Below are positions 1 to 12,137 of a stretch of 41,017 nt of DNA, one piece after another. Under the pieces are notes generated by a model. The model was given only the letters and a program-made list of their open reading frames with translations, was not told the DNA's origin and did not search any database. Where the stretch lies: the NCBI GenBank assembly GCA_010014835.2, contig JAAAKB020000021.1, forward strand, positions 1,038,803 to 1,079,819, in the 5' to 3' direction. The DNA is from Apostichopus leukothele. Its lineage: Eukaryota; Echinodermata; Holothuroidea; Aspidochirotida; Stichopodidae. A program made the translations under genes and the position numbers. How positions within the stretch are numbered: position 1 is the first letter of the stretch; every line of letters begins with the position of its first letter.

Positions 1-215
1 ATACAGTGGTGTTACGTCGAGGTTGACAATATCGTCTGGGCATTATAGTCGGTTATAGTCGGTTATCGTCTTTATAGTCGGATCGTCGAGCAACACTTTT
101 ATCGTCGGGAAACTCAGGCAGCACTATTATGGTCGGGCAGCGCGAGTATCGTCGGCTTGAAATACACTATAACGTCGGGTTATGGTCGGTTAATCTGCAG
201 TATCGTCGGCAAGGC
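1..215. repeat. Degenerate 10-bp motif array (TTATMGTCGG-like)
   Basis: About thirteen copies of a core close to TTATMGTCGG (variants TTATAGTCGG, TTATCGTCGG, TTATGGTCGG, GTATCGTCGG, TAACGTCGG) are scattered at irregular spacing, all in the same orientation. Examples lie near 43-62, 72, 100, 127, 146, 168, 180 and 200. The stretch is much richer in CpG than the DNA that follows. I see no coding frame. The array touches the window edge, so it may extend further left. Confidence 0.6.
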
Positions 216-723
216 AGAGAGCTTAGAGGGAACTAACAATAGGTTGTGGTTTATGCTTCCAGGAGCAACAGCCACGAGGAAGAATGGCTACTAACAATAG
301 ATCAGAAAGTTAACTAATTGCAAGATAATTCCTTGCAAGAGGACCGACTGTATATTTGTCAACATACTGTACAAATCTGAATATAGGCCTACAGAAAATA
401 TTTCGATTTTGAATGCCTTAAGTAAATCATAATTGATTTTGTAATGAAACCTCGCTGATTTTAACGGATAAATAATACATTACACTATATGAACATCAGA
501 AATACAATCATACTTCCCAGTATCAATCACGCTGATACATTCCGTACCGCTGAAATACACCCTATCCATTGGCCGGTCTGACCCGCACATAGAGCTTTTA
601 ACCCTCGACTTGTTTGAAATATTTATTTTATTTTATAAAAGTATTCCACGATCACTAGACAGCCCCCCTCCCCCTCACATCGGCTGTCAATCAATCGTCA
701 AAATTTCCGAGGAGGAGGAGGAG
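216..723. other. Intergenic, no gene recognised
   Basis: AT-rich sequence with short stretches that contain no splice-consistent or conserved coding signal. A (GGA)n-like purine stretch around 709-724 leads into the next array. Confidence 0.5.
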
Positions 724-914
724 GATTGTCCGGGGGAAATTGTCATGGTTGGGAATTGTCCGGAGTGGCAATTCTCCGGAGTAGGAATTCTGCGGAGTGG
801 CAATTGTCAGGGTTGGCAATTTTCCGGGTGGGAATTGTCTGGGGGGCAATTGTCAGGATTGGAATTGTTCGAGGGGGAATCGTCCAGGGGGAGTTCGTCC
901 AGGGGGAGTTGTCG
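724..914. repeat. 15-17 bp minisatellite-like array (AATTGTCCGG core)
   Basis: About twelve units of 15-17 bp repeat a core like AATTGTCCGGRGTGG, with drift to AATTCTCCGG, AATTTTCCGG, CAATTGTCAGG, AATCGTCCAGG and AGTTCGTCCAGG at the right end. Because many units are 15 bp, the array stays open in two + frames and one - frame and reads as pentapeptide-like repeats (for example WELSG GQLSG LELFE). The coding appearance is probably a by-product of the repeat, since no splice sites or homologous domains flank it. The core GTCCGG resembles the GTCGG core of the array at 1-215. Confidence 0.65.
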
Positions 915-1736
915 GGAACCCACTCCTCTGGTAGCAAATTCTATGACCTTGATGAGGAAGAAGCCAACTTTGATGATCAGAGGAGTTGTTTATCCAGAGG
1001 TTCATCAATTTTGTTTGGTGATCTTCAATAGGAGATAATTTGATCTAAAATAAAACTTACAAAGTGTAAACAATTAAAATCCCTCAGGATACTTCCTCAA
1101 TTTGAAAGTGACATACAGTTGTTTGTTGGGTTGGTTTTTTTTTGTGTATATGAACTTCCTCTTAAATAGATGTAGATTGAAGTCAATAAAACTTTCCAGG
1201 ACATGTATCTTTTATTAGTATGTTACCTACACAATATTCATCCTAGGTGACAATGTAGAGTTGGAACAATTCCTTTCAGAGATGTCTGTGAGTAACAGCT
1301 CTTTTTTATGTGGGCCCAACAGACACTCACTATTTGTTGCACAGAAAATAATTGTTGTCTTACAAATGACACATAGCACAGTGAAGGCTCACTCAATTTA
1401 GAAAACATAAAACTGATCTTTATCAATTTCAAATTATTCAATCCTGCTTACAGATTAAAGCTAAACTGATGATTTAACATCCTGTTTTGTTGATAGTCAT
1501 AACAAACTAGCCAAGTCTGTAAACCTTGTAAACCATGATATGAGATATATCATATATGAGATATGATATGAGAAACATCAGATTCCTAAAGATCTAGTTT
1601 TGCTGTTCTTGTTGCGATACTGGTTGCAGCTGAAAGTAAAATTGAATGGTTGCATCTGCAGCAGACTTGAAGCAAACAGTTGTGATGTCATACAACCATA
1701 AAAATTATGAAGATGACATTTTTTATCCCACAGACA
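915..1736. other. Upstream region of the cathepsin gene, no clear promoter
   Basis: No gene is seen. A local AT-rich near-palindrome built from GATATGAGATAT-like words lies at about 1536-1575. The cathepsin transcription start is presumably in the last few hundred bases, but no TATA box or initiator stands out. Confidence 0.4.
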
Positions 1737-4700
1737 ATGGAGAGAAATTGCTTCATATTGCTTTTCTTAGTAATGTTGGTCAGCTCTAAAGTACTTGCCA
1801 AGAAGAAAGGATGCTATGATCCATCATTTGATGAAGGGATAAAAACAGTCAAGTGAGTAAAACCATGGAGCTATAAACATGGTAAAACTGAAGTATTTAC
1901 CAAGAATTCTTATCAGAGTTTGAATACTTTCTCTTTGATTTTGCACATTTGATCCCATGTACAATGTATTAGGAATCTTCCTGATGATAATGGCATGGGT
2001 GCTTGGTTTGTATACAGGGTAACTCAAAAAGCATATAACAGATGATTGAACTTTATTACTATATGTGTATCCACCTCACAAGAACTTTGCTGGGGTTTTG
2101 TGGGGGGAGGGGGGATCAAAGGTCAATTCAGGTCAGCTAGCAGAGGTAAACTTCTGAAAATCACAATTTAATCACAAAAAAATGGCTCCAACTGTAATCA
2201 GCATTTTACATGGTAAGTGGATCTACCTTACTCAGCACAAAATATGGGTGTATGTTATTAATTACAAGAACCCTTTTGCATTCTGTTTAAGGTCAAAGTT
2301 CAACAGAGGTCCAAGATTAAAAATTTAAAGGTACAGCATAGTCCATATAATTATGATGTCACAGATTATTACACAATAACCTTGTCTAACTAAAATGAAT
2401 ATCTTTCACCATGCTATCTCAACATCAACTTGGAAGTGTGCTCTTAATTTCACTAGCTTTCTTATAGTTTCTAAATATGTTACTTGATTATACTTGTAAT
2501 CTATAGGCACATGATTTCTGATTTCTGTTTACAGAACATATGAAAGGCCACATGAATATCTAGACCTTAAAAAGATACCAGTATCCTTTGATTGGAGAAA
2601 TGTGAATGGCACAAACTTTGCAAGTGCAACAAGAAATCAGCACATTCCTCAGTACTGTGGATCTTGTTGGGGCATGGGTACTACAAGTGCCATGGCAGGT
2701 AAGTACTAACATTTTATAGACTTGTCCAAAGTCTGTAGGTAATGCACAAGCATTGAGCTACCCTCAACAAACATGAAGAATGGAAAGAGATATGTGAAGG
2801 GAAAATATAGTTACTGTACAAGAAATGATCGGAACCACTGACTGGGGTGTTCTCAGAAATGGTTGTGACAGCTTAAGGGAGTTAACAGAAGTTGTTTTGA
2901 CTTTAATACATTGGCTTTGTTAGTGATGTATGCATATCATTCAAACCCGACAGACACCAACGGAGATGCTGAAAAGAATTAATGCAGACAGTGTAATTTA
3001 CACAACTTGAAAAAGACAACGGTCATTGAGGAAGGAAAGCAATATGGGAGAAACAAGAACAACAAACAAAAATCATATCTACAACCTGCAAAGTGAAATG
3101 TTTGGGCAATTGAATGGAAATTCTCATTCATTTTTGGATGTAATTAAACTATATGTGAGACAGACAGGCATAATAACATTTGGCATTGATGCATGTTTCC
3201 GGATGGAGTTTAGCACTTTGGAGGTTTCAATGATGCAAGCAAGTAGTGATATTTCTTGGTCTTTGCCTGATGGTAATGTTGATGTGCACCTGTTTTAGAT
3301 GTTAATGCTCTAAGTAGGCAACTCAAAATAGTTATAAAGGAGTTGCCAGTGGATCCAAAGGAATTCCTTGGTGGCCATTTTAATATTGTTGTAATGAATT
3401 AGCACCAATTAACACATGGTTGTTCAAGAAATCATCCAAACTAGAGATATATCCTGTCTATGGAAATCTGCTTTGACTATTCCAAAATTGTATATAATTC
3501 TAGACCTATTGACCTGGAAAGTATTCAGAACTGGTGCTGTTCTGTCATTAGTCAATGACATTGTCTCAAATTTAACACCTATATCTAAAGGCACTTTTTC
3601 TTGATTTTGAAGTGTATGTATTACCTAATCAGGTACTTCAGGAAACATCTTAAAGTATCATAGAATAATGGCTCTTTTGGTGCTTGGCATAGTTCCTTCA
3701 AGATTGGTCAAGACAAGACAAGTTGTTAGAATAATGTGAAATTTAGGTTGGTAAACAGAAATTCATACTGGGATCTGAAGTTGAAAGAGGTGCTAAAATG
3801 GAATATTTAGGGTATGTGAAGTTTGATGAAAATATTACTTTTTCATGCCAAATATTTACAGTATTGAGTTAATATGTTACATTGTGTCAACTGTCAGGCT
3901 AAGCTAACATTGTGCCATTCTTAAAGCAAGATGCCAAGACAAATGTCTTTTAGTAAGTCATTCTTTCTACCGCATATTATTTATGAATGGTATCATGTTT
4001 ATGGCAAATAAATAAGGACAGATTACTGAAATTTCTTGGGTATACTTTAGATACAATTCATTTGAACTTTTCATCACTATATGATGATGTAAGGATTTCA
4101 TCAAGATGTCAAGAAAAATGAGTGACTAAAAGTTAACAGTGTCATTACATTAAAATTGTAACTATTGAAGTAATATAATTCATGAATGCTCTTTCAGAGC
4201 ATGTAAAGTGTATAAACCCAAGCTCTGCATTATAAACCAAAAAGAACCATTTTGGTCCCATTATTTGCACTAGTTTCCTTTTGGAAAAAATTGTGATAGG
4301 TCATTTCAATCAGTAAATTAAAAAGGAGAAAGGATTGCCTGTTAAGCAGGAGATGGCTAAATTGGTTCAAGACCAACTAGACCAATTCCCACTGTAGTGC
4401 TTTTGTATAGTTTGCAAAGCTTCATCATTAGTTCACCATTGAACATATAGATCGGCGGAGACTCAATAATTGGCTCATTAGGGAACAGCTTGGAAAGCAG
4501 TAGGTCTCCTGCTATTCAGTTTCATTGTGGATAGTGGCTTTCTTAAGTCACAGGTTTTAATGTGTGGAGTCTATATTTAAAATCTAAGAGTAGCACTGTG
4601 GTTTGGACCATAGAAAGATAGTCCTTTTTTTCGGGAAGGAAATGCCTTATAGAAGCAGAGTTAATCTCTTAATCCCAAGAATAGTTCCTTTCTTAGAGTT

Positions 4701-7700
4701 TCTTTATGAAGGAATCCCTCTTCTCTGTGTAGTTTCCTTTGCTTTTGTAAAGACAGGTGTGTCTCAAAGTTTTACCTATAATAAAGAGTGTGAAAATGGC
4801 AAGGGGATATGCAGATTTCCTATCCAAATATTGGTATGTATCCGTGGGCTTAGTGCAAACTTTAATGGCCAATAGACCGTCAGCACAGAACCTTTAAATA
4901 TTGTAAGGGCTAGATAGGTAATTTCCCGTTTGAACAGAGATTTCAAACTGTAAACTTGGGATAGGGATGAACTAATTTTTTTCTTTTGATGACTCCTCTG
5001 TTATATTAAGCCATTGTTTGTAATGTCTAATAACTCAGAGCACCCACCCGATTTACAAAATATCATACAATAGGAATAATGCTGGGAAGTGAACAGGGCT
5101 AATAACTTGAAAAGATTTGTACAGGTATAAAGTAAGCTGTTGGAAGCATAAATAATGTCACACAGTAACCTCATTCTTATCAAGACTGAAGTAACAAATC
5201 AAACTAAAGAATTGTACATGATTTGTTAACATAATATTTCATAACTCAAAGTAACATGGAACAACAGCATTACTAGCAGCTGAGCACCCGTACTTAGCAC
5301 CATATGTTTATGTCTCTCCTATTAAGTATATAATTATCTCAAAACTATCATGAGTGGCATTGCTTACCAAACTGAATGCACAATATAATTAACAATAAAC
5401 ATACATGTTTTATTGCTTGTCCATGAAATACAACATACTGTAAAGTTCTTGGAACATGATGTATCATGACTGCCCTCTAATAAAGATTGAAGCTTTTCTA
5501 TAGAAGTTACAGATGAATAATGCAAGTACATGAAATGTATCTTGCCAAGGGTCTTACATCTCATACATTTATGTCTCAAGTAGACCACAATATAGTTAAC
5601 ATTCCACATTTTTAATCTGAACTCAAAATGGATATCAATATTAGTATAGGAAAGTAATATTTGTTTTCAAATTCCTCAGAATCTCTTCTTAAATAGAATT
5701 TGTGGTGCCCAATATGTTTGGGACCATTTGGGCCCACATTTTCTTTACAGTACATTGCAATAACTGCAACCTTAAGGCGGACTGTAGCTAAACTTGGTAT
5801 ACAAGTTGCTGGTTAATAGCTGGTGCATGTAGGCAATCTGAGTCCTACAGAATTCCGGCCCATTTTTGGGCTGGGTGGGCCCAGATTTTATTTCCACATC
5901 AAATGCACTCTGAGACACATTCTTTTGCCCATATTTATGGGGTCCAATAGTTTTAGGACCATTTGGGCCCACATTTTAGGGGACAAATACATCTCTGAGC
6001 CACGTTGTCTGGGCCAAATATTTTGGGACAATTAACGAGTTAGATAGTTATTTTGAATTGTATGGCAAGGAATCACAAAGCCATCTGGCTTTCTGGTATA
6101 AGGGATATTACAAGTACTGCTTGTAATACAGGATGAAGTCATCAATTCAGAGGTTTACAACCTCAACATACTTTGTGACATTTATATTAAAATTGAGACT
6201 TAACTTATAAATGACTAAGACTGCTTGAAGTCAGTTAACACTTTCACTGTATTTTAACAACAGCATTACATTCACAATTTGTCTTTGAGAGGGCCATCAT
6301 AAAAAAGGAGAGCAGATGGGCTGGTTGATTTAGTCATTTGAATTCAATACAAAACAGCTCATTACATTATTATCAGATTTATTCAGAACAGTACATTATA
6401 ACTAACATTAAATGATCTGATTTGTGTTGTAGATCGATTAAACATCCTTCGTGGAGGACAGTGGCCATCCACTTACCTCTCAGTTCAAAATGTGATTGAC
6501 TGTGGGAATGCTGGGTCATGTGAAGGTGGTGGCATGATTGGTGTTTACAAATATGCTCATGACAATGGTATCCCTGATGAAACTTGCAACAACTATCAAG
6601 CCAAAGACCAATGTGAGTTTTTCTTTTCAAAGTCCATTCATGCAGTACTAGTAAGTGAAGTGTAACATCATGCAATGAATGACAGGATCCTGTTGCCTTG
6701 AGTTTGCGTATAGCTATAAGAGCAGAGAAATCTTAAAGGTGAGGCACAATCAAAGTTTGTCTTGGCATTGCCAATGGGGCTTATACAATGGGTCTACCTA
6801 TCTGTCTGTCAACATTAGTTGGAAGGCTGTTGCTTGCTGATCATTTAAGCTCAATCTTGATGAAAGTTGTCCAGATTGTTGCCTATCAGAGGTTGTTATT
6901 GTTTACACATACATTAGGTTGAAGGTACTTTACGGTCAAAGAAAATTCAAACATGAAGTCCTATAAGGTTTTAATCTGATCTCGATGAAAATAAGTGACA
7001 GAGGTCAGTTGGTGAGTGGACTCAAAAGTTGTACAAGGATAAATAAGTCAAAGGTTGTTTTCGGTTCTAATTGACAGAGATATGAAATATTTTTCATATG
7101 TCATGAATTTAATTTTCCCAAAGTTGGTAACATAATCAGTTGAGAGTGGCTTCCATATTAGTGGGCAGAATGAAAGGTCAAACATGATGAAGGTATCAGC
7201 AGCCAAATAGAAGAATGCTCCTCCAAACCTGCATAGAGGCTGGTTCAGTTCTCTGCAACCTTGGTTTAAACATTCATATTAGGTCTGTTAATACACATAC
7301 AGAAATGCTTTCTTTCATGATGTTTTAACCATGACAGATTATACAAATAACTTTAGAATTTAAGTTAATTGAGCTACAACATTGCTGATGTTCTAGTCTT
7401 TATCTTATGTTAGCATGCGTAGAATTCAACCAGTGTGGTACTTGCAGCCCTTCATCATGCGTAGTCCTTAAAAACTACACTCGTTACAGAGTGGAAGATT
7501 ATGGAACCATCCAAGGCAGGGACAAGATGATGGCTGAGATTTATGAAAAGGGTCCAATTGCGTAAGTAACTGATGTTTTATATCACCTATGTTGCTGTTA
7601 CTTTCTTACCATGTATGTATAATTACAAGTAAAATGTGTTCAATGGTTTATTTCTAGTCATGAATACAAAGAACCAATTGGATAGGCAATGCTTGTTATC

Positions 7701-8599
7701 ACATGAGGAGTGTCCGATTTCTCATATTGTGACTTTTTCATTCCTTGCCAGAGGCAAAAGGAATCATTGTGATGGTGTAGGTTTGTGTATGTAACACCTG
7801 CTTATAACATGGGAACTCAAAAAGCTCAATTCACATTAACTTCATACTTGGTACATGGATCCATCTTATTGAGTGCAAGAAACCTACACTTTTCTGTGAA
7901 GTTCAAAAATAATTTGGGGTCAAAAGAAGTCAAGTCTGACAACTTTAATCAGTACATCTTTGTTGAACTTTGTACTCAGCATGTAGGAACCCTATTGAAA
8001 TTGGTGGAGGTCATAGGTCATTTGCAGGCAACATAAGTCAAACCTTGTAAATATCATAACTCAAAAAGAACATTTTTGTTGAATTTCATACTTGATATGT
8101 AGATCAAGCTTGATGAGAACAAGAACCATAACGAAGCTGAGTTTGGTTTAGTTTTGTGATGGGCTCAAATACAATAGGTCTTCAACAATACATACAGTCA
8201 TCCAGGAAACAAAATCTGCTTCAAAAATGTTATCTTCACATGTCAGATTTGTAAAAGATGTACCTAACTATGTCCATCAACCGCATTGCATTCTTCATTT
8301 CGGACTTAGAATTAGACTTTCTGTGCAGAAAATTTAAGCTACTTGTTTCTCACCAGTTGTTCTTTGTCATATTTAAAGTGTTAATCTTAAGTTGTATGAA
8401 CTTTGTGTCTGCTCATGAATATGAAATAATCTTGAATTTTAACACATTTACTTGCACAGTACCTTACCATATGCTGATGTCTCCAGGTGAATGAGATTTT
8501 ACTATTTTGTTCATTTTCAGATGTGGAATTATGGTGACTGATGCGGTTGACAGCTTTCGGGGAGGAAAAGTCTTTGCTGAGTATCACGTAGCCTCTTTT
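1737..8599 (+). CDS. ctsz: Cathepsin Z/X-like cysteine protease, 5' five exons (3' end missing)
   Basis: Lysosomal papain-family (C1A) carboxypeptidase. Five exons, 1737-1852, 2535-2698, 6433-6612, 7414-7561 and 8521-8599, all have GT..AG borders and matching phases and encode 229 residues. A hydrophobic signal peptide (about residues 1-21) is followed by the very short propeptide typical of cathepsin X. The propeptide has a Cys (C26) at the position known in the family to form a disulfide with the active-site Cys. The mature part opens after PHEYL and contains the cathepsin X-specific HIP mini-loop (H75-P77) next to QYCGSCW, with catalytic C83. Further family signatures are [33 protein letters not shown] and [12 protein letters not shown]. 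The propeptide RGD known in the human enzyme is absent. Roughly 75 residues are missing, including the catalytic His (xNHxxxxxGWG) and Asn (RNSWG). Exon 5 ends in phase 0 at a good donor (GTAAGT). The remainder may lie in the gap at 11895 or be lost. Confidence 0.93.
2699..6432 (+). other. Cathepsin intron 2
   Basis: A 3.7-kb intron between the active-site Cys exon and the [11 protein letters not shown] exon. Short, stop-riddled near-coding stretches around 3000-4100 and 4430-4870 look like decayed retroelement text, but I could not assign them to a family. A motif of about 20 bp (GGACCATTTGGGCCCACATT) occurs twice, near 5722 and 5957, next to other GGGCCCA-containing words. Confidence 0.5.
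7795..8160 (+). repeat. Dispersed repeat with AGGTCA half-sites, copy A
   Basis: Two imperfect units start with AACTCAAAAAG, continue through CATACTTGGTACATGGATCC and end in GGAGGTCATAGGTCATTTG. The same text recurs at about 9130-9420, 19370-19770 and 40195-40390. Bases 8008-8020 read AGGTCATAGGTCA, two perfect nuclear-receptor half-sites spaced by one base. The copy lies in cathepsin intron 4. No coding potential is apparent. Confidence 0.65.
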
Positions 8600-9129
8600 G
8601 TAAGTATATTGTTTTGATTGTTAATCCAGTTAAAAGTGACGTTCACCAACATGTTCTGAAGGTTGGAAAATGTTTCGTAGGAAAGTGAATATACAATTAC
8701 ATTTTGGTTACTTTCCTTAGGCAGCCCAGTAACCTAGTAGCATCTGTGTGAAAATATGGCAAAATAGCCACCTTTTGCCAATCTCAAAGTTTACATTTGG
8801 TTAACCTCTGATGATTATGTGGGAAATGTGAAAAACTTTTAAAGGAATATACTGGTGGCAGACAGTGTGACACTTATACAGAAAAGAGGAAATGTTCCAC
8901 ACTGTTAGTTGAAAACCCAATCTCAATACAGGGGTTGACTTCACTGACGCCACTGATGGCAAAAAGCTGTCATGCCCTCGATGATTGCCGAGGTGCCCCT
9001 GGAAAGTACACCCAGCCGACGGCAAAAGTAGCTGTCATGCCTTTTTGGTTTTGATGCCGAAGGCTCAGTGACCTTTGCAATCGTGATGGTGAGTGTGCAT
9101 GCACGCATGTATTTATGACATTTGCTTGT

Positions 9130-9420
9130 AACCACGGTAAATCAAAAGGTTCATGGTGAATTAACTTCATACTTGGTATATGGATCCGTCTTATTGCATA
9201 CAAGAAGACTATTGTTTTCTGTGAAGTTCAATTGTCATTTGGGGTCAGCAGAAGTCAAGGTCTGAAAAGTTTGTATACACGATAACACAAAAGTATATCT
9301 TTGCTGAACTTCATATGTAGTATATGGATCCAGCTTGGTGAGGGCAAGAATTATCTTGAAATTGGTGGAGGTCATTAGGTCAGATAAGGTCAACAGGCAT
9401 CTGAACAGTATGAACATTTT
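9130..9420 (+). repeat. Dispersed repeat with AGGTCA half-sites, copy B
   Basis: Shares with the copy in cathepsin intron 4 the phrases AACTTCATACTTGGTATATGG, TTCTGTGAAGTTCAA, TTTGGGGTCA and GAAATTGGTGGAGGTCA. It contains AGGTCATTAGGTCA (two half-sites, spacing 2) near 9370 and a third AGGTCA soon after. Confidence 0.65.
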
Positions 9421-10084
9421 TTAAACATGATAACCCCAAAAAGCTACAATTAATCTGTTAATTCTCGACTGCTATGATTTTCTTTTGGTGAACATTATTT
9501 AGTCAGATCAGTTCTGTTTAGTTTTGCCAAGGGGCTTTATATGTCTTCAACGAAACATACCTGGTATCCAGGTAATGAAATCTGCTTCAGAGTTCATACT
9601 CTTGCTTTAAAAGTGCACTTAAATCTCCTATCAGTTTCACCCTCTGTGCTTCAAGAGGTCAACAGGTTAATGGCAATGACTAGGAGATGAGTTAATTCGT
9701 TAGGTTACAACACATGTATTTCGAACTCTAGTCTTACAGTAGTAATTGTGATGGCACTCTTTAGTACGTTCAATTGTCACACCTCTCCTTCTTTAAGAAA
9801 ACATCACAAAAAACTTAATAAATGAATTACTTAGCCTGTTTGCAAAAAGTTGTCCTAAACTATTTACAAAAGCACTATGCATCCTCGCTAACATGCTTAA
9901 TAACCCACTTAGTCTACTTGCACTAAGTTTCTTAAGCTTAAACTAGCTACAACAAATACAGTTTTGTTTATGTTTGTGGATTCGTTGGCTTCTTTAAATA
10001 GGGATTGGTGGAATAACTGGTCGTGGAAATTTGGTGGTCTTTGTTGTACGCTGTCTTTATCAGGCATTATGTCTGGGAATATTT

Positions 10085-10905
10085 CGCTTCTTTGTATTAG
10101 CAGTTCTTATGTACTCCTCAGGTGTTTTTTGTTTCTCCTGTATTGTCTACCGTCTTCTGTTTGTACTCTAAATGAGCCAACAATAACTTGCTTTAGAACA
10201 CAACCTTTTTCCCTGTTGGATCTGGTGGTTGTATTCTGACAGTTTGTCCTGTTTTCAGTGTGGTCTTTGCTCCACAGTTGTAGTAGTGCTGTTGCATTCT
10301 TGGTCGCTGCTGTTTTCTTTTCTTTGTGTCTTTGATTAGCTTGGGTTGTAGCAAATTCCTTGCAGTTGGAATGGTTGTATGCAATCCGTAGTGAAGCTGC
10401 TCAGCTGAGCTTTCCAGCCCTTCTGTGGGTGTGTCTCTCTAACAGAGAAGACTGAGAAATCATAGCTTCCTTTCTTGATGACTTGTTTGCAATTTTTACT
10501 GTTATTTCAACTTTTCTGTGCTCTGTGGATGGTGTGGAGAGCTTGTCACATGATCAAGCTGGTATGATTTGGCAAAGTCTGCAAAATCTTTCAATGAATA
10601 TTGCAGACCAATGTGCGCCTGGACCTTAACAGGTATACCGTGATTTGTGAAATGTTTCTAGAGTTCTCTGATTATGGTAGATGCATCTTTCTTGTGTGAG
10701 AATTTATCAATCTCAAACAAATCTGAAAAATAGTCAACGGTTCATAGGTATTCACAATTGTCCAAGGTAAATATATCTACCCCTATTTTTTTCACTTTGG
10801 TGCTTTGGAATATCATGACCGATGAGATAGGCTCTTTGGACTGCTTTGTGCCATAACAATTACAAATGTTACATTGCTTCAGATAATCCTTAAAAGTCAG
10901 AGCCT
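10085..10905 (-). mobile_element. Decayed Ty3/gypsy retrotransposon, integrase region of pol
   Basis: Read on the minus strand from about 10905 downward, three pieces of a gypsy-type integrase appear in order. First is a zinc-binding remnant (DYLKQCNIC). Next is the catalytic core (KKIGVDIFTLDNCEYL, then TVDYFSDLFEIDKF, then HFTNHGIPVKVQ and HVTSSPHHPQS). Last is the C-terminal region (LLQPKLIKD, GAKTTLKTGQTVRIQPP, and finally TEDGRQYRRNKKHLRS near 10090-10170). Stops interrupt it (after EYL and after IIREL), the frame shifts between core and tail, and the second catalytic Asp block (usually SDNGPQ) is degenerate. It is therefore dead. No reverse transcriptase or LTR pair was recognised nearby. 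Confidence 0.85.
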
Positions 10906-11810
10906 GCACATCGTATTATATTCTTTTGGGACTTGATCAAACCTAGCACTCTTAGACAAGGAATTTGCTCTTTTTGCAATAACTCCTAAGCGCTTTGAGG
11001 AAATTCCAACTAACGAGAACCTTTACAGCTGAAGACACATGCCAAATCAGGTGTCAAGGCAGGTGTCTCAAGGATAAGTCAACAACAAATTTACAATAGG
11101 AAAGTAAAATTTTTGAAAACAAAACAATTACCATTATTACATAACAGATCATCTACTGTGATCCACTTTAGAGAAGATTTGATGGTGTTAGATGGAATTT
11201 CCTAAAAACACAATTTTTGGTACAAATATTTTCAATGTGTGGTTTGCCCTTGATGAGTAAAACTCTATTGATTTTGGTGGTCATAATTCATGACCACTTT
11301 AAAGTTAATAGATATATGTGACTTTTTTAATAGACTGGAGATCATCTTTTTCTTCAGATACACCTTCTGTGGCAGTAATGTCATTTCTTCAGAATTTTCT
11401 TCTGTGGCAAGTAACCACCACAGTGAAGATTGTCACTCAAGATTGTTACGGCCCTTTATTCTGTTGCATATCAATTTTTTTATTTTTTGCTTCCATGTTG
11501 ATAAGTGTGTATGTAAGTTGATCCCATAGCTTGTTATCAAGAAATATCAGAAGCTAACCAATGAGGCTTTACCATTGTCACAAGTAAAGGAGTAGTCCCC
11601 CACCTGGACACGACTCAATCTGCTTAAGTTCGACACCTGAGACGAATGACATAAATAAATGACCCTTTGCGGTGCACATTCACACAGAAATGCGTCCAAT
11701 ATAGTTTGGTCGACTTAAACAAGAACGGATACACACAGTAATCCTCAGGATACGATGATATGGCTTAGATTAAAGCACAACGCCACAAAATATCAAAGTT
11801 CCCAGTCTTT

Positions 11811-11850
11811 AGGCTCATACAAAGAAGCCTAGGCTCATACAAAGAAGCCT
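11811..11850. repeat. Two perfect tandem 20-bp units with hairpin potential
   Basis: The unit AGGCTCATACAAAGAAGCCT occurs twice head to tail without a mismatch. Each unit begins AGGCT and ends AGCCT, so it can fold into a 5-bp stem with a 10-base loop. The array lies 44 bases before the N gap. Confidence 0.8.
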
Positions 11851-11894
11851 GGTTAACGGCTAACACACAGAAGCCGAGGAATAAGACGGCGAAG

Positions 11895-11994
11895 NNNNNN
11901 NNNNNNNNNNNNNNNNNNNNNNNNNNNNNNNNNNNNNNNNNNNNNNNNNNNNNNNNNNNNNNNNNNNNNNNNNNNNNNNNNNNNNNNNNNNNNN
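11895..11994. other. Assembly gap (100 N)
   Basis: Exactly 100 N, a conventional placeholder for a gap of unknown length. It is a candidate location for the missing 3' exon(s) of the cathepsin gene. Confidence 0.95.
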
Positions 11995-12083
11995 GGCACT
12001 TCCCAGGCCTTGTAAGTTGCATCTTAGCATTTTCTCTTTTGAAAATACTAGCGATATCATAAAAACATTTTAAAAAAAATGCT

Positions 12084-12137
12084 CAAGGGGGGGGGGGCGG
12101 CTGCCCCCTTCGCCCCCCCCTTGGCTACGCGCCTGGA
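12084..12137. repeat. G-run/C-run inverted repeat with transposon-end-like GCGTAGCC motif
   Basis: A G homopolymer followed by GCGGCTGCCCCC, then a C run, TTGGCTACGCGCCTGG. The G and C runs are complementary and could form a strong hairpin. The reverse complement, CCAGGCGCGTAGCCAAGG, resembles sequence I recall at the ends of dispersed elements in several invertebrate genomes, but I cannot name the family. Confidence 0.4.

Noticed and set aside
1-914. CRISPR-like array
   Set aside because: Units are short, degenerate and lack unique spacers of constant length; the DNA is animal.
610-1038. 142-codon ORF with pentapeptide-like repeats
   Set aside because: The repeat reading follows from a 15-bp DNA period that is also open in other frames; no independent coding evidence.
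4430-4870. Retroelement coding fragment in cathepsin intron 2
   Set aside because: Stretches look faintly protein-like but contain stops, and I could not match them to any family with confidence.
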